A stretch of 64,000 nucleotides of DNA, from the NCBI GenBank assembly GCA_963669155.1, contig OZ022583.1:958179-1022178 (forward strand), in the 5' to 3' direction. This document shows, in pieces, positions 1-12,000 of the stretch (position 1 is its first letter; each line of letters opens with the position of its first letter). The position numbers and the translations under genes were made by a program. Below the pieces are notes generated by a model. That model did not search any database and was not told the DNA's origin. It saw only the letters and a list, made by a program, of their open reading frames with translations. The DNA comes from Arbacia lixula. Lineage: Eukaryota; Echinodermata; Echinoidea; Arbacioida; Arbaciidae.

Positions 1-119
1 GGGGGGGGGTTGCAGATAAATGTCCCTCCTCCATTTTTGACACATAAACGGTTTAGAGGGATACTTATTCCGTAAATGAGCCCTAACTTTATCCCAATGG
101 AAGATGAATAATCGACTTA

Positions 120-902
120 TTTATCTTCTTATTTTACTGTTGCTTCTTCCCCTTCCTCCCCCTCTTCTTCTTCTCCTTCCCTTTCTTTTCTTGCTGATAT
201 TCTTCTCATCAACTCCCCCATCTTTTATTTCTCTTGCTTTTCCTTCTTCTTTATCGACTCCTTCTTCTTTATCATCTCTATTTCCTTCTTTATTGTCTTC
301 TTCTCATTCTTTTTTATTCTTCTTATTTTCGTCATCTCTTTTGATATCATTTTTTTCCTTCTCCTTCTTATTCTGCTCCTTCTACCTCTCCCTCCTTCTA
401 CATCTCCTGCTTTCCTTCTTCGTTATTCTTCCTCTATACCTTGCTTTTCTTCTTCTTCTCTCTTCTCTCCGTTTTCCTTTTTTTCTCCCCCCCCCCCTTC
501 GCCTCCCCCTCTTCTAGTTCCCTTGCGTCTGCTTCGTATTTTTAAAAAATCTTTTTCTCCTCCATCTCCTTTTTTTCTCCTCTTATCCTTCTTCATTTCT
601 TTCGATATTTCTCTTCACCTCCTCTTTCTGCTAATTCTTCCCCTCCCTTTTCTTTCACGGCTCCTTCTCCCATTCCCCTTCTACTTCTCTTTTTTGCCTC
701 TCCTTCGTTATTCATCTCCTCCTTTCTCTCCTTCTTCTTCTTCTTCTTCTTCTTCTTCTACCTCTTCTACTTCGTTGTTCTGCATTTTTTCTTTGTCTTT
801 TTTTCCCTCACCCCCTCTCCTACTAGTTTCTCCTTCTTTTGTCATTCTTCTTTTCATTTTTTTTGCCCTTTTCTCTTTCTTCATCCCCCCCCCCCCCCCC
901 CC
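120..902 (+). repeat. Polypyrimidine tract (TTC/TCC-rich), ~780 bp
   Basis: The + strand is almost pure C/T with TTCTTC-type units, ending in a C homopolymer at 886-902. Long reading frames here (Leu/Ser/Phe-rich) are artefacts of composition. Such tracts can form triplex (H-DNA) structures. Confidence 0.9.
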
Positions 903-904
903 GT

Positions 905-1215
905 GATCACGACCGCTGCGATGACATAACTCCGCTCTTCATGAATATGGATTTCGATGCGGAGATCGTGAGGTGCACGCCATTGGTCAAACAAGACGAA
1001 TATATGAATATTCATCTATGACAGTCGTTTTCATGAATATTCATTACATAATGACGTCGAAAGAAGGGAAATCGCTCATCCGGAGAGCGCTTTCTTTCTA
1101 TTGGCGGAACGCGCGCTAAGCACCGCCTACTGATGGAAACGCCGCGGTCTTCTGTTTCCTGGAAATAAAATCGTACGGCGCGGTTCACGCTCAGTTATTG
1201 AAATCGGGCTTCTCG
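905..1215. promoter_or_regulatory. CpG-rich, promoter-like patch
   Basis: Between simple repeats lies a complex segment with inverted CCAAT boxes (attgg near 983 and 1099), a GGCGGAACGCGCGC stretch, a TGACGTCG CRE-like site and two atgaatattcat palindromes (near 1005 and 1033). No exon was identified nearby. It could be the promoter of a gene outside the window. Confidence 0.35.
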
Positions 1216-1428
1216 GGTTAAAAAAAAACATACATCAAAGAAAGACTAATACAAGCAAATACAAACGAAGCAAAAAACAAATATTTTGCATGCATATGGC
1301 TGAACAACTGGCAAGAATATTCACACGAACATTTTCACTAGCCCCACTTACAAGTGGTTGTGTGAATTAAAAAATGAAATAATCTGTGAAAGACTTTATA
1401 ACGTATCAAGTGCACACACCATAAACAC

Positions 1429-1520
1429 CCCCCCCACACACACACACACCACACATACACACTCACACTCACACACACACACACACCACACACACACAGT
1501 CACACACACACACACTCACA

Positions 1521-1551
<31 letters not shown>

Positions 1552-1704
1552 TACACACTCACACACACACACACACCACACACTCACACACACACACACA
1601 CACACACCACACACACAGAGTCACACACACACACACACACACACTCACACACACACACACACACACATACACACACACACACACACTCACATACACGCAC
1701 AGAC
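1429..1704 (+). repeat. (CA)n-rich microsatellite
   Basis: An interrupted (CA)n tract with CACACT and CACC variants; the Thr/His frame across it is an artefact. Confidence 0.95.
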
Positions 1705-1913
1705 ACTTTTGATACAATTAAAGTGTTCTTCCTCGAAAATCATACATGTATACCACTTGCAATTGAATATACAAACTTATGTATATACAATTATACTGAA
1801 TGAAACTAGTTACCTTACAAGAATTTATTACACATTTCCTTTATATTCAATTTCCTGACTGCAGAGACACGCCTTCCGATATCAGTCTGCCATTCTTCAC
1901 TTGAGAAAGCTGT

Positions 1914-2068
1914 CACACACACACACACACACATACACACATAATTATATACACACACAGACACACACACACACACCACACACACGCACACACACACGCA
2001 CGCACGCACACACACGCACGCACACACACACACACACGCACAAACACACACACAAACACACACACATA
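1914..2068 (+). repeat. (CA)n / (CACG)n microsatellite
   Basis: A second CA tract with CGCA interruptions, about 210 bp after the first. Confidence 0.95.
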
Positions 2069-2889
2069 TGATACACAAAAAACATACACACCTTTTTTAT
2101 TGTGAAATTATTCATATGAAATAACGAGCCATTAAATTCCGAGGTCTTGTCCTACCAGAGGTCCTACTCAGATAGAAGATTCAACATGTATTACTACTGC
2201 CACGTCACGTATCAATTACTTTCCACAATAAGCCTACATCAAAAAGTCTCTAGTCACTTTCTAACTCAGATGAACTTTTCGTGCATTCTCCCATAACCTT
2301 AAAAACAATAATGAAGTTGTGAATCAAAACTATATGGGCCTGCCATGGACCCTACTACTGATGCCGTTCTGTGGAATGACGATTATAAACACGTCAATAA
2401 CTTTCCATCGAGTACAGAATGTTTAAGCAGACAGCAAGATCAAAATTATTCCCATTGTTTGTCCCCCAATGTTGACATCATAATAGGCCTATATAGATAA
2501 TGTTTATACATCAAAGAAGACTTGAAGAGGTAGCGATGGCAATGAACATGTAGATACAAGATATAAAAAAAAAAAAACATGCCGGAGGAAAAATTATACT
2601 CAATATTTCGGCCATAATTATTGAGTAAAATATTCTTTTCTGGTGTGCGTATTGATATGTATTTTGCATCTCTTACGTAGGCCTATGATACGAGATGGCG
2701 CAACAGTATAAGAACAAGAGTCCAATACGCTTGTCGTTAATATGCTTGTGAACAGTGGTGTTGAATATTTTTAAGTTGAACACGTTGAAGTGTTTCCTTC
2801 TCCGGCATTCTTATCTATTCGCTTGTATTTTCATCCCTCTCCCTCCACCCCCTCCTTTACCCCAGCCCTACCCCAATACCCCACCGATT

Positions 2890-2891
<2 letters not shown>

Positions 2892-2949
<58 letters not shown>
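2892..2949 (+). repeat. (CT)n microsatellite
   Basis: About 28 uninterrupted CT units. Confidence 0.95.
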
Positions 2950-2952
<3 letters not shown>

Positions 2953-3154
2953 CACATAGTAAAAGAGGTTGTGATGGGGCTTGAAATGTAGATGGAAAAA
3001 ATGAATCAAAACGCCGGAGAAGAAGAGGTATGCTCAACAACAAAAAATGATAACAAAAGACAAGAAATATACATTGTACATATATTGTTATGCAAGATAA
3101 CCACGCAACACGGATCATAGGGTTTAAGGACCTTTTAGTTTTATTCCTATTCCA

Positions 3155-3166
3155 ACACACACACCT

Positions 3167-3200
<34 letters not shown>

Positions 3201-3203
3201 AAT
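3155..3203 (+). repeat. (CA)n followed by poly-A
   Basis: A short CA run leads into a homopolymer of more than 20 A. No gene is seen in 2100-4430 beyond this and the homopolymers listed next. Confidence 0.85.
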
Positions 3204-3609
3204 TGCTCAACAGCATGGGGGGTGAGCCGGAAAAATGTATCCCATTTATTATATAGTAACACACCGTTTGGATGTCCACTCTTAAACATCACATTACCAG
3301 GCTTTGAAAACCCCATTGGTACTGCACACTGCCATGTTTGAGAGATGTAAACATTTGAAGGGTACAGGAGTAATTAACCTCACGGAGAGAAGAACGACGC
3401 AGGTCTACCTGAGCAAGACTCGTATTAAAAAGAGGGTGTCATCACCGTCACCCATATATATAGACTCGATATTCCATTCCACTGCATGTGGGGAGTTAGT
3501 CCAGATACTGTCCGTATTTTATCGTCCGCCTTTCTCCCACACACATTACGCCACTGATTCACATAGAACGCACACCGCGCCAGACCACTGATTGCGCGAC
3601 TCCACGAAT

Positions 3610-3805
3610 CTGCCCCCCCCCCCAACCACACCCCCCCTCCCTCACCCCCCCCCCAAAAAAAAAAAAAAAAAAAAAAATCCTATATTATTTCAGAGTGAAA
3701 TTTTTTGTGTGTGGTGCGCCATCAACGTTCGTTGTCGGCGGATTGCTAAATACAGTCAAGGGAGGGGGGGGGGGGGGGGGGGACTAGTGATGAGGGGGGG
3801 GGGGT
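3610..3805 (+). repeat. Cluster of C, A and G homopolymers
   Basis: C runs and a roughly 23-base A run (3610-3677) are followed by two G runs (3763-3805). Such runs often cause assembly length errors. Confidence 0.85.
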
Positions 3806-3999
3806 GGGATCGCCAAACCTGGGAGACAATGTTCACCTTCAACAGTGCACCTCGAACAGTGTAAACTGTGCAAATCAACCTGTTCAGAGTGCGCTTTCGC
3901 ACCTCGTTGCCCTCACACAACCCGTTGCGTCGGCCTGGTCAATAGTGCGTGAACCCCCCCTCAGTCCCCCCTCAGTCGTGCTGCGGGTGGCGGACTCAC

Positions 4000-4028
4000 A
4001 GAAATAGAAAGAAAATCTTTCTATTTCT
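4000..4028 (+). repeat. Perfect 13-bp hairpin with AAA loop
   Basis: The arm agaaatagaaaga is followed by aaa and then its exact complement. The surrounding 3690-4135 segment is GC-richer than its flanks but shows no recognised gene. Confidence 0.6.
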
Positions 4029-4431
4029 TTGGGCGGACTGCGAAGAGATCCCATTGTCGAAAGAATCGCGGCCAAGGTTGCCAATAACAAAGGACTGTGG
4101 TATTCAGAAAACTGTATCTTTATAATCTCAATCAAAAGAATGGTTGTGCTTGGATATATCCAAAATCCATTACAATACTGACAATGGAAACGGCCTTATA
4201 CTCGGGCCTTTACCACGATAATGATTGGTAGCATGATAGCAAATGCTTTATGTACACAAACTCAAATTCAGTAAAATATTGTATGAGCAACAATACAACA
4301 GTTTATAACAGGTAATGTAAACTGATGATTCATAGTAATGTACAATTCAAATGCAGCTACATGAACAACAAATCACTGTGTTCGTTGACATTGGTATAGG
4401 AAGAAGAACAGCTTTAGATAATCAAACCTCC

Positions 4432-4680
4432 ATCTTTATGTATCGTCATAAATCCAACCTCTTGCCCGTTTCCTGTACATTCCTATCCAACAAGACAAGC
4501 GACTAAGTTGCATGTATCCAATCCACACACCATGTTAGCACATAAATCAATTAGGCATAGGGGTCCAGATGTGTGGAATTCTTTACCAAATAAACTTTGC
4601 AATATGTTGACGGAACATTCGTTTAAACGTACTGTCAGGCACATACTCATCTCTAACCCTTCAAGCTGTACGCTTATATT
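4432..4680 (+). mobile_element. Decayed non-LTR retrotransposon (LINE) reverse transcriptase C-terminal fragment
   Basis: One frame reads FMYRHKSNLLP and, after a frame change, another reads MLAHKSIRHRGPDVWNSLPN. This is the typical end-of-RT region of CR1/Jockey-like LINEs (SIRhxGpxxWNSLP). It is short, frameshifted and bounded by R1 copy 1, so it is a dead fragment. Confidence 0.7.
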
Positions 4681-4774
4681 GTCAGACCTCTGTATGTTCA
4701 ACTGTGTACAAGTATATGTATGTCTTGATGCTTTATACATAACTTTAATAGATTATTATTTGTCACATGTATAC

Positions 4775-5513
4775 TTTATACAGGGAGGTGTTACGAAGGA
4801 GTAGAAACTCGAGCATAATATATCCAAACATCTGTATGGGTTCTAAAGCGTGCTCATGAATGTCAAAAGCATTCCATAATTATGACAATGCTTTGATATT
4901 CCATGTGCCGGGCCGACATTTGGCTGATGTCAACTTGAAAAGAAATTTCTTTAATTTCCCATTTGTCTGTATACGTTTTGTTTTTGACATATTTGTTTGC
5001 AAACTTTAAGGAAGTTAACGGCAGATAATGACAGATCCTTTACTCTGCTTTTGTTTCGAAAAGTATTGAGGAATCATTAAAAATCGGACATATAAGCTAT
5101 TTGTATATTACTTACAAAATTGACCAATTTCTTCACTTTCCGACAACTTGTGCATTTGGGGGATTCAACCACTCTCAAAATGATATATTAAGCTGTGTAT
5201 TATCATTAACGGCGTCTGTGTGTGTTTGCGTGCAACAGAGATATTTCACTTGAAAAACTTGTTTATTTGTGTTTGCTCATACCTGTTATGCTCATGGAAG
5301 TATTAATGCTATTAACAGAACGGGACAAGCGAAATGAGAATGTACATTTCTTTTGTTCTCTCTGAGAAGCCGTTACCACACAATCATGTTCATAATTGTT
5401 CAAACACCTGAACAGAACCTGTCGAGAACACATAACTTTTCAGCGGCTTGTCACATGGGTTCAAATGAAGAAAGTTGCTTCATATCTTTCCATAACACAT
5501 CCCTGCTTTATAT
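4775..5513 (+). repeat. Dispersed repeat R1, copy 1
   Basis: This segment matches, in inverse orientation, the combined pieces 20164-20334 and 11095-11665. Shared landmarks are the start near tcgagca (4806), the block around 4855-4945, ttcttcactttccg (5129-5142), and tctctctgagaa through cacatccctg at the end. No coding capacity was recognised, and the repeat class is not known. Confidence 0.75.
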
Positions 5514-5639
5514 GCCATTTTTCGTATCACATTGTTTGTTATTGGTGAACTATGAAGGAATGAATAAATAAACAAAGAAAAAAAGAAGAAATGAAATAAC
5601 CCACGCGGCGTAGAGAGATTTGGGGGAGGGCGTGACCAT

Positions 5640-5871
5640 AGTGCTAACAAAGCGTGGTTATCCCCGGGCAGACGCGGTTGGTTAATTCGGAAAGAAATAA
5701 AGCAGTGAGGACGTTGTCACGTGCCCCGATCATCAAAACAAGCTGGTAGTAAGTTGCCGAGCGGGGCCGGTACTTGAACTATATCGTAAAGAGAGAGAGA
5801 GAGAGAGAGAGAGGTAGCGATCGACAGACGGGCAAACAGACACAGACGTAGCAGGGAACAGTGCCATCATC
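5640..5871 (+). promoter_or_regulatory. Candidate 5' UTR / promoter of TLC gene A
   Basis: A GC-rich stretch with CpGs and a (GA)n run (5791-5812) directly precedes the ATG. No clear TATA box was found. Placement is by position only. Confidence 0.35.
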
Positions 5872-6062
5872 ATGGGTCTACCGGATACCGCGAAAGCCGT
5901 GTGCGTTCTCTCTTTCGTGTCTTTTTCGTGCCTCAACAAGGCGCTCGACGTAGTTGGGGTCGCTCCTAAGCGATACACCGACGAGTCACGGCGCTACAAG
6001 TGGCGAAATGCCGCCGTGTCCTTTGCACACGCTGCCATCATCGGGTTCGGTGGAGCATTCTG
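5872..6062 (+). CDS. TLC gene A exon 1
   Basis: This exon carries the start codon, the first membrane segment and the KWRN entry to the TLC domain. It ends in TG before a GTAAGT donor (phase 2), so the last codon is completed as Cys by exon 2. The 5' flank (about 5700-5870) is GC-rich and holds a short (GA)n tract at 5791-5812. Confidence 0.88.
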
Positions 6063-9000
6063 GTAAGTTCGGCATGGCGCAACGTGGGTGTGGCGGCAAG
6101 AGTTCTGATTACTTTGGGCTAGGGTTGCTGCACAGTAATGTTATCATGGAAGAGGTGGGATTGTGGGGGCGTGGCTGCAGCGTAATGTTCCCGGGTAATG
6201 TTATTATGTAGATAGATAGAATAGGTAGATAATGGTTTATTGGGATAAAAACAACAACAACAGTACAAAATAGAAACACCTCGCGGCTCGGAGGCCGAAT
6301 TGCGTGTGTCTTTACAATGTCTACTGTATATACTTATCTATAATCTATAAACATGCAATATACCATTTTCGTTGTACATGCAAATCTTATTCACGTCGTT
6401 CGAAAATTGCTAACCCAGAGGTTGTCTGGGGTTTTACCGAGTAGCTACAACTACAGATTCAGAGTTCGTTCCAACCATTGAAACTGAATTGAAAATTCAG
6501 GTGATTGTAATAACGCGTTTTTCCACAGTCGCGGAAGGGGGGGGGGTTATTACTTTATTACCATGATTACGTAAACAGCATAAATATCTGTATATACGAA
6601 TGTGTAATATTACTATCTGTACATCATTCTGTATCACTCGTCATAATGGGAAACATTGCCCCTGTCGGGTTATCCCTGAATTGTTTTCTTCTCTCATGAA
6701 GCTTGCTGTTGCAACCAGCTCTGATCCATGATCAGATCAACGTGATCAGCCGCGAAGCCGAGGCCCTCCTATGCCTGTCAATGGGTAAGATATCCTGCCA
6801 ATTTGTCATCATTATCACTCTTATTCATCATGTTATTTCTGCATCAGAAAACATCGGTGATAGGAGTTTTATTAATCGATTATAAAGAGCTAACATGAAC
6901 TATACCTCGCAATCACCATTACACGATAGTATACACCGAAGTGCGACGCTTAGTGTGTTTATCATTAAACAGTGTTCCGTTAAGTTCACGACATAATAAT
7001 TATTTTCAGCAAGGTAACCCACTTCAGCCATAGGCTGTTCTTCAGAAGTACCGTGCAAGATTTAAACAATAAAGCATTACACATAGTGTATCACATAACA
7101 TATAAAACTAACATGTTAATATACAAACCCCTCCCCCCCCCCCCGAATTGCGCCTGTCGTCACTGCATGATTACAATGCTACATACTTGCACTATCAGCA
7201 CGGAGGAAAAGATGGTTAGATTTCTTTGTTATTTTCATATATTTATCATGTTATGTGTATTAACGCAAACAAACAAAAAAATCAAGCCAATTTTTAAATG
7301 TTCAACGGTGTTCAACATTGTATAATGAATATCAAAAATGTGACTGCTGGATTGAACAGCTATATAAACATACCAACAATATTTACGATAGCTCATCCAC
7401 CATGGCACACTGTCATCCCTCTATCTTACATACACGCATACATAGCATACCGAAATGAGAGCTTGAATGTCTTTAAGAAGGGCGTGCAATAAAGGTCAAA
7501 CCTGGGGCTACTTTTAAGGTAAGGGATGTAGTGCAGGAATGCCCCGAAATACAGTTTGAGAGCTCTTTATTTCATTCTCCTTCTATGTTATTAACTTGTC
7601 GGATGAAATAGTACCTTCAAAGTTAGGAGTAGCATTCTGTATACGATCTAACAGAAATGTTGCAAGCCATAGCTCGAAATTTACCAACCTTATGCCGTGG
7701 AGCAGCTACATGCGTTATTATGCTGTGGTATTCATTATCGTGTAACATTTTCTTTACCAACGCCTTTCCGTGATTACCGAGGCTTTTAATGTTTGATCAC
7801 ATCGTACCTATACTCCCTCGTGCGCATTCGCAGTTCGGGAGGAAATGAAATTACCTTCTTGCGTCCTTTAAAGAGGCTACAGAGCTAACTTGAGATCCGA
7901 GGGAGAGAGGGGAATGGGGATTGTGTCGCAGTTTGCACATGTTCCTCCTGTCATCTCGTACCAAGTCCATGCTCACTTAGTCTAGGTTCTAGCCGCATCT
8001 TATCAGCTCGAAACCGTTTAAACAGCGCGCTACGGAGCTGCGCAGATCAACAAATCGAGGTATCGCGCGATCTGCGAGAATTGCCAGCCCAGAGAGAAAA
8101 TTACTTTGGGCTGGCAATATTCTCGGAGATCGCGCAATCAATCGATCCGTTCGTTGTGCTCAGTTTCATAGCGCGCTGTTTACACGCATCGATCAAGCTG
8201 AACCTAGACTAAACACAGTGGGCTTAGTCTGCAAACACTGAGTCGATTGATCCAATTTCTTGACATATTCATCTGCCATCACAGACTAATATCAATCGGG
8301 ATAATCGGGAGGAATTGATGTGCACACATGATCATGATGTACTCTACAGTTTGATAGTTTGTATATTTGTTTGCCTGTGCTTAATCTATTAGCAAATGAA
8401 ACAACGAAAATAGTATAGTACGTGTGTACACGTAATAGCTTTAAAAGTCGTTTGGCTCAAAAATTTGGTGACCGCCACCCCCAATTCCCCCTTTTGCTTC
8501 CCTTCATCTTCAAGCTACTTTCATCCACACTGTTTTCCTTATCAGGACGTTCTACTATAATACAAATTCTTTTTCAGGTTACCTTCTCTACGACATCGTT
8601 GATCTGATCAAGAATGAACCCTTTATGAAAGTCTGGCCTCAGGTTCTGCACCATTCACTGGTAAGAATGATTATTTTCAATGTTATCACGCACTTCGATG
8701 GTTCGTAACAATACTGGCAAATTTAGGCCTAACCTTGACATCTCTAATATTGTTCTTTCTGCTGATTATTCTTATGTGGGGGTGTATGTAATATAGTCCA
8801 GCAGTTTGGCACTTATTTATGGTTTTCGCGTCCCCACAATTATTTGCCGTAATTCACGCCATAATAACTACTAACCTGTCTTCAACAAACTCCCAGTATT
8901 CACTCCTAGTATTCACTCCATCATCAAGTCAGTTTCACTTTCTACTTCATAAGAAACCTCTGAATTCTCATCATCTACCCCATTTTTTACATCCCGGTTG

Positions 9001-12000
9001 TTCGAGGAATTTTGACAGTTTGACTATGCATGACAGGCACAACAATGTCCTGTATGACAACCACACCTCTGAGTACTGCACGAGAGAGAAAGAGACGGGG
9101 GGGGGGGGGGGGAGGAGGAGGAGAGTATATAGATGCATGGGAGGGGATCAAAATTAATGAGGAAACAAGATTGAATGCGTGATAGAGCGAGGGAGAGAGA
9201 GAGAGGGTGTGTTAGGGGGGGGGGGGGTTAACTGGAAACAAACACGATAGATGACAAGAAGAGAGAATGTAGGTGGAGAGAGAGGGGGGGGGGGTAAAGA
9301 GAGAGATGAAGCCTCACCCTTTACGACGAAACGAAGGCAATTTTTGTTGTGATATCAGTCCTACATGCTACAAGCTGACACGTCAAAATTTAGAGACAGA
9401 GAGACTGTGGCGTGGAATTTCGCCCTTAAATACAACTTGAAAGGAACGAAGCTTTTACAAAAGGAACTAAATTAGAGGAAAGTACAGCTGTAGCTTAAAC
9501 AGCAGAACTGTGCATTTCTGTCCTTACGTCGCTACGTGGGGCCGGCATAGAGGGCTCTCAAGTGGACATATACTTTATAAAATGGGTAGCGTCTTCCAGT
9601 CCATTGATCTTCCTTTTTCTTTTCTTTATATCCCCTCAAACGCGAACAGAACTTGAAAGGAGCGAAGCTGTTACAAGAGGAACAAAAAAAAAAGAAAAAC
9701 GAAAAAAGAGAGGAAAGTACAAAGCTGAAACCGCATGGTTAGATTTGCGTAACCAGATTAAGACTAAAGGTCAGATAGGTATACAAAGATCAAGGAAAGT
9801 TCATCAGATTTAAGTCGTCTGTCCAAGACGTCTTAAAGTTTGATTTGAAAAAAGTAATGTGTTAATTCAGATAATGAACACATTTACGTAATGCAAACTT
9901 TCAGCTTGAAAAACAATTACAAATCAGTTACAACACTTATCAAGCAGGAATTGACACATCATAAAGTCATGGGATGTCACATTTTTAGAGACAGGTTCTG
10001 TGACATTTTTATCGATTATTTTTCTTGTTATAACCCTTGGAATATTTAATGAGATTGTTACTTTTGGACAATTTTGGATCTAAAACATGTTTGTGTAACA
10101 GATAATTAATTCAGAAAACAACAATGGTCATTGTGCATCAAACATGCCATCTTATTTAAGTCTCATATCATCACACAAACAAAAGCAAACAAAATTGTTT
10201 GTTTTACTTGTCATTTGTTTAATATATTTTTTACAATTGGGAAAGTGTGGTCACCTACACCTCAACAAAAAATCATTCTCAACATAATTAATGACACCTC
10301 GAAAACATATAAAGCACTAACTGGCGTCTAACACAAACTGGTATGAACTTGGACGTACACTGCCTTGCATGCTCATATGAATTACTAAGACCATGAAGAC
10401 TATACTCGTAATCGTCAAATTACACATTTTGAAGAACATTGCTCTCAGACGTATAATAGGTGTAAATCTTACATATTCATGAAACATCACAATATTTGAA
10501 ATCTTGATCGTACAGTGTGTCCCAGAAAAAAGGAAACCGGGATTCTGTGTTATTTCTCTAGTTGACTAAAAAAAATCAGGAAATATTATACACATCATTA
10601 GAAAGCACGGAGTTTCTTCTTTCATTTGACACCTCACATGATAGATAAGAGTCATGCGTTGAGGAGCAACAGGTGTTTAAAAAAAATTGTCAAAATCAAG
10701 TTATGAAGGACAAAATTAATGGTCAAGATTTGTAAGGAAGCATCAACGTAGTGCAAACGTACAACATTCATTATTCTGCGCAAAACGTTTCTGACATTGA
10801 GCACTTGTAATTGCTTGAAATCAGTCATGCGTGAACAATTCATCGTGAATTTGATACCAAACGAAAGAAGATACTTTACTCTCAAAATTTCTGTTATTTC
10901 TTTAATAATATGATATTTTATGATTACGTTATCGACCTCTAAAAACGGGTTTCCTTTTTTATGGGACACACTGTATATCAATGACCGATCACGCCTGTAA
11001 TTAAAATCGTGAAACGATAACCAGAATATTGAATTGTTGAGTTTTGAGAAATTCGGTTATCATTCAACTTGATAACTAAACGATTTTGTTTACATAAGCC
11101 AGGGATGTGTTGTGGAAGGATATGAAAAAAAAAACATTCTTTCTTTGAGCCCATGCGTGGCACCGCCGCAAAATTATGTGGTCTCAGCATGTGCTTTTCA
11201 CGTGTTTTAACATTAGCGAACAGGATTGCATAGCAACGTTTTCTCAGAGAGAACAAAAGAAATGTAGAGTCTTATTTCGCTTGTCCACTTCTGCTGGATT
11301 GCATCAATACTTTTGTTAGGAAAAGATATTTCAGCGAACAAAAATAAAAAGTTTTTTTAGTAAAATATCTCAGCTGCACGCAAATTCATGCAAACTCTGT
11401 TAATGAAAATAAACAGCTTTATATATTATATAATTTTGATAATGATTGAATCCGACATATCCGGAAAGTGAAGAAATTTGTTGATTATATAAGTAAGAAT
11501 ATTATCTCATATCTCCTTTTGTGCATCATTCAACAATTATTGAGAATAAAAACAAATACAGGATATTTAGTGGTGTTGCCCTTAACTTTCTTGAAAATTA
11601 CAAAAAAAATGTGATAAGAAACGCAACTTCGAGAAACAAAACAGGGAATTAAAGATATTGCTTTCTGTTAAGGGGTGTACCAAGGAGTCGACGACACGAA
11701 TTACAGCATGTTGTTACGAGACGGGCTTGACTTTATTCTGCTGAATTAGCCGTTCGATCTGCAAAACACAAATGAACAAAACAATAATAAGCACTTGCTT
11801 GAAATGTAACCTCATACATGCTTACTGAACCTTAATTACTCTGTAATTCTTACACCAAATTAAACTTCATGGCCTAAATCATACTTTATAACCCTTCATC
11901 TACCCTTACTGATGCATATTATGCCCTTAAATCTCTCTAACAAGTCATTTAGCCACTCGGCACATCTTCACCAATGTGTCTTAATTTCATCAGCATTATC

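Noticed and set aside
104-906. Leu/Ser/Phe-rich open frames at the left end
   Set aside because: They lie wholly in a C/T-only tract; the composition alone removes stop codons. No domain, splice or start context supports a gene.
1358-2078. Thr-His and Val-Cys repeat frames over CA tracts
   Set aside because: Pure microsatellite translation in both strands.
10652-10981. 109-codon minus-strand frame
   Set aside because: It overlaps the TIR and body of a Tc1/mariner-like MITE and does not resemble a transposase.
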